A stretch of DNA of 64,000 bases, from positions 32,954,593 to 33,018,592 of the forward strand of contig NC_065882.2 of the NCBI RefSeq assembly GCF_932274485.2. Direction: 5' to 3'. The notes below the pieces were generated by a model, which worked only from the letters and a program-made list of their open reading frames with translations, searched no databases and was not told where the DNA came from. Below, in pieces: positions 23,021 through 34,959 of this stretch. The DNA comes from Patella vulgata (lineage: Eukaryota; Mollusca; Gastropoda; Patellidae). The position numbers and the translations under genes were made by a program. Every line of letters starts with the position of its first letter. Within the stretch, counting starts at the first letter, position 1.

Positions 23021-24360
23021 GGGCAATTTTGTCAAAAATAAATCGCGTAGTTTTGCCTTGTTATGACGTCATTTCTACACGAGAAGAGAAATCCATTCCA
23101 AGTTCCTGTGACTCATATTCGCCGTAAATTTAGGTCGAAATGCAACTGGATGTTTATTTATGAAGAAATCGTTATGTTATATGAATAAATGACTTGCCTG
23201 AAAATAAATAACGATAGTAATTTAATTTTATTCACGCCTTTTGCGGGACCAACTGTGTTTACATCACATGTCTTATCTTCGCGCGCTTTTATAACCATGT
23301 GACAGGATATAAAAAAAAATCGAAGGGAAATTTCCTTCCAGCGACTACACGTCTCGACTTTTAACACCAAACATTTTTCAAGAATTGAAAAATTCCGTAA
23401 CATTGACGAATGTTTCAATGCACTGAAATCATAAATTCGCTGTTCACTGAATTATTCAAGCCCAATTTTAAAGCATTTCTGTTCACACGAATGGAAATGA
23501 AATCGGAAAATATCCACACGGGTCTCGGTACCGACCGCAGCCGTGAGTAAGATAGTACAGTACTACTGATAATTAGTACATCGATTTCTACCCACTTAAA
23601 AAGGGAATTATACCCAAATAAAGTTGGACCAACAAAAGAATTAACGCTAGCTGAAATAGTGTGAAAAATGGCTCAATTTCTGGATTTGCCATTGGCGATT
23701 TACAACATTTCCTTTGAGATGATGGAACCGACAAAGATTATGAATTTCAATTATTAGGTCAGTCATGTCAATATTAGTATTACTAATTACTATCACTCAG
23801 TATCGATACAGATACCCAATTTTCGCAAAAAGTTTTATTAAATAATTTAGCATTATATAACAGTTGTCATACGAATTATTATAATTTTAATTCTTTGGCT
23901 TTTTTGAGGAAACTATATTTAACACCTCGAGTAATCTGAGTATCACATAGTATTTGTTGGCCAGTTAAACAAGTTGAAAGAACCGACAAACGTAAGGCCT
24001 TTGGCTTTAGGCCTTGATTTGATATTTATTTACATTGAATAAAATATACAAAAAAGGAAGTTGCTCAATAGGCTACATACCGATTTGAAGGCATAATAGA
24101 AATATTCAAAAGTGAAGTAAAAACATAACAATTCTATGAGTTAAATTGTAGCTTTTTTTAGGCCTAGGCCTTTATTATAAACATGACTAGGCCTACCATA
24201 GCCTATCAGTAACTGAGTAACCTACTTTTACTCTTTAGTCTTTAGAGAATAATTTTTTTTGGTCAATGTTATCTTCTGAGTAGAAAATAATATGTAAAAG
24301 CAGAATTCTAACAATAATGTAAGCAACGAATGCTGAGAGAACAATGATAAAGAAACAACA
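23021..24360. other. No gene seen
   Basis: Unassigned AT-rich DNA. A 29-codon frame starting ATGGCTCAATTTCTGG at 23668 was considered and not called. Confidence 0.5.
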
Positions 24361-24369
24361 GTTGTCCTT

Positions 24370-25330
24370 TTTTAAAAAATTATGTGGTTGCTATGACAAC
24401 CATCCAATATCCTTAATAATTCACTAAAATTATACAATTCTTAATATTTTATATTACATGGGCATAAATATATGCTAAAATGCTTTCTGCTACTGTACTT
24501 AAAATGTGGTGATCAATTGGTTTGTCAGGGTAAACACCATTGACAATGGAATAGGCCTAACATTGCCCATTTTTGGGGTGTTTGTTTTCGTTTTGATTGC
24601 TATAACAACCAAATATTAAGTAATATACAAGAGTAAAGATAAGTAATTTTAAAAATTCACAAACATATTTACTTGTAAACAAAATTTATCTTCAAGATCT
24701 TAATTCCTTCATATTTTATTTATGTCTTAATAATGTCCAAAATGGACAATTAGATACTGCAGAATGTTCTTCAAAAGGGAACTCTTTTCCAGCTCTTGGG
24801 AGAAGACATATAAATATTCTGATTTTATTTATTTTTTAAAATCTTGTCCAATAGCTTCTGTTCTTAAAATAATACATTATCAATATTGATGTCATGATTA
24901 TTGGAAAATAATGCTTTCGGAAAAAAATAAATGTGGTTGCTATGGTAACAGCCCAAACTCCTTCATATCTTCTCAAACTTACACAATCCATATCATTTAA
25001 TATTACATGGGTTTCAAATATTTTAAACTGCTTACTTTAAAATGTGGTGATGACCTTTTGGGTTATGGTAAATAGTATTGAAAATGGTCAAAAATTGCAT
25101 TTTTTTCCATTTTGGTTGCTATGACAACCAAAATTGATAATATATGGCGGATTGGAAATAAGTAATTTTAAAAATTCACAAACTTTTTGACATATTCCCA
25201 TAATTTCACTTGTGTATTTCCATTCCTTCTTATTTTATTAATGTCCCAAAAATAGACAATTGTGTGCCGCGGAAAATTGTTCAAAAATGAACATATATAT
25301 ATTCTCTTGAGAGAAGGCATATATATATTT
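24370..25330 (+). repeat. ~560-bp tandem pair
   Basis: Copy one (about 24370-24930) and copy two (about 24930-25330) share TGTGGTTGCTATG, TATTACATGGG, AAAATGTGGTGAT, TTGCTATGACAACCAAA and TAAGTAATTTTAAAAATTCA in the same order. Each has diverged considerably. Confidence 0.65.
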
Positions 25331-26130
25331 TTACTCTTTTTTTTTTTTGTTAATCATACTTGATAGCTACTGATTATAAATTGCATAACAACCAGGTTCA
25401 ATATTTCAGATATAACATGCACAAGACCATTTTTGATGAAAAAATTGACCAAAATCGCTCTGACAAAATGGAATTTTTGAGAAAACCTATGTATTTTGCA
25501 GTTGCTGTGGAAATCGGTGTAATTATTACAAAAATGTGAAAATTGAAACATAACATAATTAGCCTTAAAGTTGTATTTCATGAATTTACATCTTTATTTT
25601 TGATAGGTTTGATATGAAAAGAAATATGGCATCACAAAAAACACCAAAAATGGCTTTTTCAAAGTGTTGAAAAACCTTTCTTCCGCGAAAAGTCAAAAAT
25701 CGCAACTTTGAGCCTCAATAAAAAAAAAAAATTTCATCCGATTTTGAATCTGTAAAAAGTTTTGTGAGAAGAATTATGAGATCTACTTGAAAAGCTAATA
25801 AAATCAAATGTATAATCATAATCTCAAAATCACCTTTTCCACTTACATATAGTCAGAGGGGATGAGAAACCTAGGTCCTATGTACGCATTTGCTTGCACG
25901 TAACACAACCAAAAACAATTGGACTACTAAATAAGTTCCCTATAACGCTGCTGTCCGTGCAAAAATCCTTCATACCACACTTGTTAAAAAATAGATTTTC
26001 ACAATTTTCTAAATTGATTAACTGTTTCTGGTAATGTGCACCACTTGGATGACAGTTTCTGTCACATGTCATGGGTTATATAAAGAATGTCAACTAGGAA
26101 AAGGAATTATTAAAATCGATCAAAACTCGA
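25331..26130. other. No gene seen
   Basis: AT-rich unassigned DNA; short frames have no recognisable features. Confidence 0.5.
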
Positions 26131-26333
26131 AGTTATTTACGTATATATATTGAGTAACAGTGCACCCGGGCAAAAAAATCTGGGAAATAACTGAGACTTG
26201 TATTGCTGTAATCGAATTGACTCCCGTTCCAGATGTTTAAAAACGGGACAGGTGAGAAAATGAAATGAAAATATCGGGAAATAACTAAAAAAAATGGCAG
26301 GAAAATGTCGAACAAGTCAATTGTGTCGTGGAA

Positions 26334-26673
26334 ATGAAATGAAATAAAATGAAATGGGGTTTAACGTCCTACTGTTCTGCTACGAACTGGGCTAGTGAAG
26401 ACGGGCATACGCCATACAGTGTGCTACTCTTATATCGAATTCCAACTGTCAAGGGATCTTTTACGTGCATGCAAATTTTTCACAGGACCTCAGTTTTTTG
26501 TCCCATCCAAACGACTAGACAGCTGTCCTTGTCAGGCCCTCCGTTCTGCATCAGAGACAAGGGGGAACAACGCTGGGAAATCTGGATGAACTTTCTTGGC
26601 CAATTCAGGGATCGAACATCCGACCTCCAGGCTAGCGAGCCAGCGTCTTACCCACTTAGCCACCGTGATCCCC
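26334..26673 (-). repeat. tRNA-derived SINE, full length
   Basis: Read on the minus strand it begins GGGATCACGGTGGCTAAGTG (an A-box-like promoter as in class II tRNAs). A B-box-like GGATGTTCGATCCC follows about 60 bp in, then a ~230-bp body, ending GGACGTTAAACCCC and (TTTCA)n. A 13-bp target duplication TTGTGTCGTGGAA flanks it (26321-26333 and 26674-26686), as expected for LINE-mobilised insertion. It is transcribed by RNA polymerase III when active. Confidence 0.85.
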
Positions 26674-26731
26674 TTGTGTCGTGGAATGATCATTTGGAAA
26701 ATTATACAAACCTAAATTGCACGGTTATTAA

Positions 26732-27012
26732 TATGAAATGAAATAGGCTTTTACATCCTGCTGTTCTGCTTCTACTGGGCTAATTAAGACTGTAGGCATA
26801 CGCTATACAGAATGCTATGAGGGAAATTTTGCCCAGGCAGCGGCACTATGGCCTAGTCTTATATCAAATTCCAACTGCCAAGTGATCTTTTTCGTGGACA
26901 CCAATTTATAGACGGGTCCTCAGTTGATCGGCCCATCCGAACGATAAGACAGCTATTCTTGTCAGGGCCTCCGTTCTGTACCACTAACAAGGCGAAACGA
27001 TGCTGGAAAATG
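26732..27012 (-). repeat. tRNA-derived SINE, lacking the tRNA head
   Basis: Same family as 26334, with the GGCAGCGGCACTATGGCC, AATTCCAACTGCCAAGTG and ACTAACAAGG blocks. It stops before the A/B-box region and so is 5'-truncated. It is more diverged than the neighbouring full copy. Confidence 0.75.
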
Positions 27013-27849
27013 CTCATATTTATGCGTATATATAGTGAGTAATATTGCACCTGGGCAAAAAAAAATGGGAAATAACTGAGACTTGTATTGCTGTAATCGA
27101 ATTGACTCCCCATTCCACAAGTTTAAAATATGGATCATTTCTTTATTTTATTTTAAAACTTGAAAGATATTTCTATAGTTCAAAGAGCTAGAATAAAGTA
27201 ACCTGGCTGGGACATCAGGTGTTTCCATATATCAGACAAAATCAAAACCATGCTATGGACAAAATTGCGCAAACATGAAACACCAAAAATGTCAGAAACT
27301 GTTCAAAATATAACATATTGAATAGGTCTTATGTCGGAGATTTACTTTTTCCCCACCAGATTACGACACTTACGAGGTTCAGTCTAATATCCCTAGACCA
27401 CTTGAATTAGGTTAAATGGTGAGTTATCAACATAATTAACGGTGATGGCTCTATGATCTGAATATATGTTTACGTTTTAAATTTTAGCTTGCTAAGATTT
27501 AACGTAACAAGTAATGAAACAGACTGAAGTCGAGTCAACTAATAGACTGCTAAACTATAACGAGAACCATTCCGGCTGACCAAAAGGTAATCTAAAAATA
27601 AAAAGATATTGCTGAGACCGTATTGCTGGAATCAGATTTACTTTCCGTTGCAAAAAAATTGATCAAGTCGTTTAAAACCCAGAAGCATCAGAAAATGAGT
27701 AGAAAATGGTTGGAAAAATGCAGAGAAAATATCGAACAATAAACAGAGATAACTTGTAATGCATATTATATTTTTGAAATCGGATTGATTTCAGCTATTC
27801 GAATATTTAGATCAAGTTTGTAAGTTTAAAAAATTAACATAAAAAAATG

Positions 27850-29760
27850 TCATGCAATCAACCTTCGAAAATAGGAAACCAATTCAGGAAACGGCAGCTT
27901 ATTCCGAGTATTTCCAAGCCGTTAATACAGATTTTTCACTCGTAAATAGCCTTGTCCAGTTAAATGAATCAATTTACTTTCATTCCAAATATCATGAAAA
28001 TCGTGCTTTGATCCCTCATTTCTCCAAGGGGAGATAAGTTAGAAAATTTCTAAAGACATCGTTTAAGTTAAATGAATCAGGTCTACTTTTATTCTAAATT
28101 GAAAATTGTGCTAATATTAAAGAAGTTGTCATATTCGTTTTTACTTCCAAAATAATATGTCAATGACGTAATTTTTGAAGTTCAGAAATAGCAGATTTAA
28201 ATTAAATGTAAAATAGGTGAAGTATTCCCAAAGTTACAGCTATGTAGGTGAATTCTTTCGTCATTAACATTTGGTGATTTCGGATTTGTAAAGCGCTTCG
28301 AAAAAATGTATTCCAAAGTCAACATGAGACAAGTTAAAGATTTAGAACGATGCAAAGATTAGATTCTTGGATATAAGCTTGACAGAATCATAAGAAAGAA
28401 ATTGTCCTGTAAACAACTTTGTCGGCAAGAAAAACGTCAAAGTGGAAATTCGAAATGTAATAATTTCGGTCATAGGAGACAGATTCTCTAAACCACGACC
28501 TATTGTGTATGTTTTCAAGCCCATTAATGTGGATTTTTCACTATTTTCCATTTTCAGTTCAAAATGGTGTCCATCATTTGCCAGAAATCAAAATTCTAAG
28601 CCCTACATTTTATGGGCTTTCCTTCAAGGATTTGGAAAATATAATTCCCTTGTCTGTGAGTAAAATATCAAAAAAGCCTTAGGGACTTTTCACGTTTCAA
28701 GAAGGTGGCACTTTCAGTTGTATCGATAGACTTCATATTTTGTGTATGCATCAGGAATTCTTCAGCTAGTACAGAAATTTTTTTTAAGGCAATCTGGCCT
28801 ATAGTTCGTTGATTTTTTTTCAAAATTTGATCCTTATTTTCATCAAGGGGAGATAATTTAGAAAATTTCTAATGACATCTTTCAAGTCGCATCGGTGAGA
28901 TCTACTTACATACTAAATTTCAGGAAAATCGTGCAACTATTAAAGAAGTTGTCAAGTTGATCTCAACTTTCGGTTCGAAATGATAGCAACGAATATTCTA
29001 AAATCCGAAATTGCAGATTTGAAGTAAATGTTTCAAGCTACTCAAAGAAAAAAGAATTAGTAAAATAGGTCAAATAGTCACAAAGTTACAGAAATGTAGG
29101 TCAAATGCATTGGTTCGTAAAATTCGGTGATTTTTCACTATTTTTTATTTTCAATTCAAAATGGCGTCCATCATTTGCCAGAAATTCTAATTCCTACATT
29201 TTATGGGCTTTCCTTCAAGGATTCGGAAAATATAATTCCCTTGTCTGTAAGTAAAATATCAAAAAAGCCTTAGCAATATTTCACATTTCAAGATGGTGAC
29301 ACTTCAGGATTGGGCTACAAACTCCAGTTTTTGTGTACGAATCAGAAGTGTCGTAGCTAGTACAGAAAAAAAATTTCAAGGCAATCTGACCTATATTTAG
29401 TCGATTTTTTTAAAAACTTTGATCCTTAATTTCTCCAAGGGGAGACAATTTAGGACATTTCTAATGGTATCGTTGAAGTTGGGTCAATGAGATCTACATA
29501 CATTCCAAATTTCATGAAAATCGTACCAATATTAAAGAAGTTGTCAATTCTGTTTTACTTCTGGGACGAAATGTCAATGACACAATTTTCGAATTTCGAA
29601 AATAGCAGATTTGAAGTAAATATTTCAAGGTACTCAAAGGAAAAAGAAATTAGTAACATAGGTCACATAGTCACTGTGTTATGGTTATGTAGGTCAATTT
29701 CTTAGTTCGTCGATTTCGGTGATTTCGGATTCGTAAAATGTTTTGAAAATATATTTAATC
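27850..29760 (+). repeat. ~590-bp tandem array, about three copies
   Basis: Shared ordered words are AAGGGGAGA-AA-TTAG, CAAATTTCA-GAAAATCGTGC, ATTAAAGAAGTTGTCA, TCAAAATGG-GTCCATCATTT and TTTTATGGGCTTTCCTTCAA. They recur near 28120, 28945 and 29535 and near 28555 and 29155. The period is about 590 bp between the two best copies. No transposon end was identified. Confidence 0.65.
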
Positions 29761-29879
29761 AACGTTCGCACCCCATTTTTGGGGGAGGTAGGTCAAAGTT
29801 TCAGAAAGATCCTATGGTTCGATTCTGAGAAATCTGATTTGCAGAAAATACACACAAAAAAAATAATAATAAAAATAAT

Positions 29880-30010
29880 AATTATCTTAACAAAAACAAT
29901 AAGCTTTCATATGAAATATGAAAGCTTACTAATTTTAGTAATCTCCATAGGCTAATTATAATTTTAACAAAAACAATAAGCTTAATAATAATCCTAACAT
30001 GAAAATAGTG
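29880..30010. repeat. Short palindromic AT-rich repeats
   Basis: TTAACAAAAACAATAAGCTT occurs twice about 80 bp apart. Between them ATAAGCTTTCATATGAAA is followed by TATGAAAGCTTACTAA, a perfect hairpin. Confidence 0.65.
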
Positions 30011-30263
30011 TTTCACACAAGCTATGCAGTGTGAAACCCTAATTAACAATGACACCATCCATCTACAGTACATGATGTACATTCATGATATATACCTATA
30101 CCTGTCTATCATATGGTCTAACCGGACACATCCTTTATCCACCAATATTTCAAAAGATCTCATATACCAATTCTATACAAAAAAAAAAAAAATAATGAAT
30201 TCACACTAAAGCTTCATACTTCACTGCCTTATAACTTTCGTTAAAGCAAGGCATGAAGCTTTA

Positions 30264-31298
30264 TTGTCACCCGCCTTTCGAAGAAAGCAGGGGACTATTA
30301 AAATTGGTTCGTCCATCTGTCCGTCGGTCTGTCCGTCACACTTTTTGGGACACAATAACTCTCTAATTGAGCTAGAATGTTCAAACTTGGTGTAGTTGTT
30401 TATTAGATCAATGCCTTGATGGAGTTCGAAGATGAGCATTTTCTGCTTAGGGTAAGCAGAGATAAGCAATTTGATTGGCTGATGCTTTGGGACACGATAA
30501 CTTTAGTTTTAATTAAGTGAGAGTGATGAAACTTGGTATATAGTTCCATTACATCAATACCTTGACTAAGTTCAATAATGAGCATTTTCTGCTCAGGGTA
30601 AGCAGAACGATAAGCAATTTGTGTATAGTTTCATTACATCAATACCTTAACTAAGTTCAATAATGAGCATTTTCTGCTCAGGGTAAGCAGAACGATAAGC
30701 AATTTGATTGGTCGAGACTTTCTAACACACTGACTCTCATTCTAATCGAGTAAGAATGTTCACACTTGGCGCAGGTGTCAATATCTTGACTAAGTTCGAT
30801 GATAAACATTTTCTGCTGAGGGTAAGCAGAGCGATAAGCAATTTGATTGGTGGAGACTTTGGAACACAATAACTCTCCTGCTAATTGAGCAAGAATGTTC
30901 AAACTTGGTGTAGGCGTGTAGGTGAATGCCTTGATGGAGGTCGATGATGAACATTGTCTGCTTACGGTAAGCAGAGATAAGCAATCTGATTGGTTGATGC
31001 TTTGGGGCACGGTAACTTTAGTTTTAATTAAGTGAGAGTGATGAAACGCCTGGTATAGATTCATCATTACCTTGACTAAGTTCGATGATGTGAATTTTCT
31101 GCTTATAGGCTAAGGATCGATAAGCAATTTGATTGGTCAAGACTTTGGAACATAACAACTCAGCTTTTCATTGGGGTAGAATGTTTCAACTTGATGTTGA
31201 TGTTTATTAGGTGAATGTCTTGACAGAGTTCAATGATGAACATTGTCTGCTTACAGTAAGCAGAGATAAGCAATCCGATTGGTTGATGCCTTGGGGCA
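30264..31298 (+). mobile_element. HINE-2, 5' part (resumes at 43751)
   Basis: The head GTCACCCGCCTTTCGAAGAA with AAGCAGGGGAC, then GTCCATCTGTCCGTCGG, then about seven ~145-bp cores run to GATGCCTTGGGGCAC. There a BEL/Pao element begins. The unit continues at 43746 with GGCATGATAACTTTGG, so one HINE-2 has been split in two by the retrotransposon. Its tail lies at 44036-44068. Confidence 0.8.
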
Positions 31299-31426
31299 CT
31301 GTGGTGTTATTTTATTAGGACTGCCATAATAGTTATGGACCTTTCTTTTTATTTGATAATTATATGTATTTTTACAATGTAGCTGGTCATCCACATTCCT
31401 GCTTCAATTTTAAGGTATTTGTGATT

Positions 31427-34400
31427 TATGGCAGTATATTTCTAACATGCTATCGTCTAATTTCTAACCTCCGTTCATGTAACTTCTAATCTTAATTCAT
31501 GTAACTTCTAACCTTAATTCATGTAATTTCTAACTTCAATTCGTGTAATTTCTAAATTATTTGTTCAGTGTAAATTTTAATTCTATTTCATCTTATTTCT
31601 ATTATTTAGACGAAAAACGTCTTCTTCATTGATTCTTTACACGTTTAGAATTTTTACACTTCTGCCTAGCAACCATCATTATGAAGTCGTTTGGTGTCGC
31701 CACTGCGTGCTCATTTGGTGATTGCGCACTTGGTAGGGACCATTATGTTTATATAAACGACTCGCTCTTCGCCTGGTTGGCGATTGGGTGGAGTGATGAG
31801 AGAGAGAGAGAGAGGGGGTAACGATCACTCAGCACAAACTAGGTCATTTCTGGACTAACATATGGTTCAATTTATTTCAACAATTCGCTTGCGCGTAGGA
31901 GTCTTTAGCAGTGGGAGGAAGCGGAGAAAACCCACGAGGTTGGACAGACGACCCTACTCCTTGACAAGTACAACCAGGGAATCGATGGTGAAATTGAAAA
32001 CAACATCGAACGTGAAATGGTTGGTAAATACTACTTCAAATGAAAGCCAAACAGCATTTTTTTTTTTCAATTTTCTTGAAGACAGTTAAGCCATCAATAA
32101 TATTTATTTACTGTTAATCTGTATTCTATTACCTCTAACAAAAATGATAAACCTTTTCTTGATATGGTTCAATGATATAAATTTAGAAACCTCATACTGT
32201 AGGGATGAAACGGCCTTTTCGGGAGTCTGGGATAATCTGTTCATGTGGATAGCGATGGAGTTTATATTTCTGATTCCTTCATTACACCGACCTGACTAAC
32301 TTTATGGTAGTTTTTTTTCCAAAAATATTTTATTCAAGTTGCATAAAGCAATACCGAAATTCATAGATAGCGGTTTATCGTCCTACCTTTCTACACCATC
32401 CAGGCTAATGAAGACGAACTTACGGTGTGCCATGAGTGAAATTTATGGTCTACTTTTATTACGAATAACAGCTGCAAATGTTTCCGTACGACCCGAACTA
32501 CTAGACACTGTATATGCCTACAATAACGGCAACCTCCGCAAATCACAAGGACGGAACTAATAATGTCAGAAATATTATAAAGCATAGTTTTGCCAGTGTG
32601 TATACTAGCTGACGATGTTATATAACCCATAGACATATATTTTTTTTTATGATATAACCGCCATATTCCGGCGTGGTTATCCGTCCCTTGTTATTGATAC
32701 AAGACAAGGGTCTGACACGGACAGTGGCTAGTCGTTCGGGTAGTATAAAGAGACATATTTTAGAGCATTAACAGAATAATTTATAGATCAACAGTATATA
32801 AATAGTAATTGGCTTAACTGTAAAATAAAAATAAAATAAAATTCTCCAAATCCTGCACTTGTCTTTAAAAAAAATAACAAATGCTGTTTAACTTATATTT
32901 AAAACAGTATTTGCAAACCATATCACGTTCGATGTTGTTTTCAATTTTTACACTCCGCCAAACCATTCATTGTTGTTGCAACATAATGATCCCGCTCAGT
33001 GCTCAATCACCAAATTGAGCACACGGTGGCGACACCAAACGACGTCATAATGATGGTTGCTAGGTAGATGTATCAAAATTCTAAATTTGCTCGACGTTCA
33101 TGATTAACTATTAAAATGGGTTCGTCCGTCTGTCCGTCTGTCTGTCCGTCTGTCTGTCCGTCACACTTTTTGGGACACAATAACTCTCTTCCTAATTGAG
33201 CTAGAATGTTCAAACTTGGTGTATGTGTTTATTAGGTCAATGCCTTGATGGAGTTCGAAGATGAGCATTTTCCGCTTAGGGTAAGCAGAGATAAGCAATT
33301 TGATTGGTTGATGCTTTGGGACACGATAACTCTCTTCCTAATTGGGCTAGAATGTTCAAACTTGGTGTATGTGTTGATTAGGTCAATGCCTTGTTCTAAT
33401 TGGGCTAGAATGTTCAAACTTGGTGTAGGTGTTTATTAGGTCAATGCCTTGATGGAGTTCGAAGATGAGCATTTTCTGCTTAGGGTAAGCAGCGATAAGC
33501 AATTTGATTGGTTGATGCTTTGGGACACGATAACTTGAGTTCTAATTAAGTGAGAGTGATGAAACTTGGTGTATAGTTTTATTACATCAATACCTTGACT
33601 AAGTTCGATAATAAGCATTTTCTGCTTATGGGTAAGCAGAGCGATAAGCAATTTGATTGGGTGAGACTTTGGAACACATTAACTCTCCTTCTAATTGAGC
33701 TAGAATGTTCAAACTTGGTGTAGGTGTTTATTAGGTGAATGCCTTGATAGAGTTCGAAGATGAGCATTTTCTGCTAAGGGTAAGCAGAGATAAGCAATTT
33801 GATTGGTCGATGCTTTGGGACACGATAACTTTAGTTCTAATTAAGTGAGAGTGGGGACACTTAGTGTATAGGTTTATCTCATCAATACCTTGAGTAAGTT
33901 CCATAAATAAGCATTTTCTGCTTATGGGTAAGCAGAGCGATAAGCAATTTGATTGGTCGAGACTTTGGAACACAACTCTCCTTCTAATTGAGGAAGAATG
34001 TTCATACTTGGTGTAGGCATTCATTAGGTGAATGTCTTGATGGAGTTCGATGATAAAGCTTGTCTGCTTACGGTCAGCAGAGATAAGCAATCTGATTGGT
34101 TGATAACTTTGGTTTTAATTAAGTGAGAGTGATGAAACTCTGAGTATAGATTCGTTATATCATTACCTTGACTAAGTTTGTTAATGAGAATTTTCTGCTT
34201 AGGCTAAGGATCGATAACTTTGATTCTATATGATAGAGAGTGATCAAACTTAGTGTATAGGTGATAATTTGTTTGATTGCTTGATACTTTTGAAAAAAAA
34301 TAAATGTGCGATTAATGAATATGTGTCATCTATTTATTTTGGGATTTCGGCGGGGGACATCAGCCTCACTGTTGGCTTGTTCGTCTTAACAATAAAAATA

Positions 34401-34604
34401 AGACGAAACAGAATTAAAATTTACACTGAACAAATAAAGAAGTTGGATTATACATTGTCTTAATTTAGAAATTACACGAATTGAAGTTAGAAATTACATG
34501 AATTAAGGTTAGAAGTTACATGAATTAAGGTTAGAAGTTACATGAACGGAGGTTAGAAATTAGACGATAGCATGTTAGAATTTTGAATCTAATATACCGC
34601 CATA
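31427..34604. mobile_element. Foldback DNA element with long inverted arms and 6-bp target duplication
   Basis: The left arm starts TATGGCAGTATATTTCTAAC and the right arm ends with AATATACCGCCATA. The arms pair for about 310 bp in total (31427-31735 against 34604-34382 plus 33095-32990). GTGATT flanks both sides, and the 3' LTR of the host element shows a single GTGATT at the empty site. The outer arms are made of ~25-bp near-repeats (TTCATGTAA-TTCTAA-CTTAA). The ~1.25-kb centre has no recognised transposase; frames at 31862 and 32339 are short and featureless. The superfamily is unassigned. Confidence 0.75.
33107..34381 (+). mobile_element. HINE-2 inside the foldback arm
   Basis: It starts at ACTATTAAAATGGGTTCG and (GTCCGTCT)n, the sequence that normally follows the HINE-2 head. 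It continues with about seven cores and ends GGCGGGGGACATCAGCC TCACTGTTGGCTTGTT. The GTCCCCCGCC head hairpin itself is missing. It interrupts the right arm of the foldback element and so is the youngest layer of the stack. Confidence 0.8.
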
Positions 34605-34959
34605 GTGATTCAATAGTGTCCATCATTTTAAATGTGAATTACTCGCGTAAAACAAGTAGTTTATGTATTGTTTTTCTCGCCATTAGAGCAGTAATTTTTC
34701 ATTGTTGTAAGACAGGGAATGTGGCTGAACAGTGTTTTACCGCAGCCCAAGATTGATTAATGTCAGCAAAGATAGTTTTATTCATTCGCCAGGGAAGCGC
34801 GTAAGCTAACTGGGTAGCCAGGTCTCGACGAGCATTCCAACACGTAAAGAAAGAAGGTATGATTTCATTCCACGTTGTCCACACACCTAAAAAGAAAGGC
34901 TACAACGCATTTAATCACCTCACCATGTCAAGTTAAGACGAAAGCATGCACGGTGGTGA

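Larger units (their letters stand above)
26138..27125 (+). repeat. Direct repeats of ~110 bp around two SINEs
   Basis: 26138-26245 and 27017-27125 share ATATAT-GAGTAA, GCACC-GGGCAAAAAAA, GGGAAATAACTGAGACTTGT and GCTGTAATCGAATTGACTCC. The DNA between them includes two SINE copies in the same orientation. Confidence 0.75.
31299..34832 (+). repeat. 5' LTR of the BEL/Pao fossil, split by an insert
   Basis: 31299-31426 and 34605-34832 together match the 3' LTR at 43354. Between them sits a foldback element with GTGATT on both sides. The last ~40 bp of the 3' LTR have no counterpart here. Confidence 0.85.

Noticed and set aside
22819-23127. 102-codon plus-strand frame
   Set aside because: It lies within the arms of an inverted repeat and has no recognisable feature or splice context.
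23668-23760. Short ATG frame (MAQFLDLPLAIYNIS) as an alternative first exon of the SLC44A1-like gene
   Set aside because: It ends in a stop before the only possible donor and bears no likeness to CTL N-termini.
26334-26673. Genuine tRNA gene at the SINE head
   Set aside because: The A- and B-box words are there, but the cloverleaf is not complete and the unit has a SINE body, tail and target duplication.
31862-32560. Frames inside the foldback element as a transposase
   Set aside because: Both frames are under 80 codons and lack any catalytic motif.
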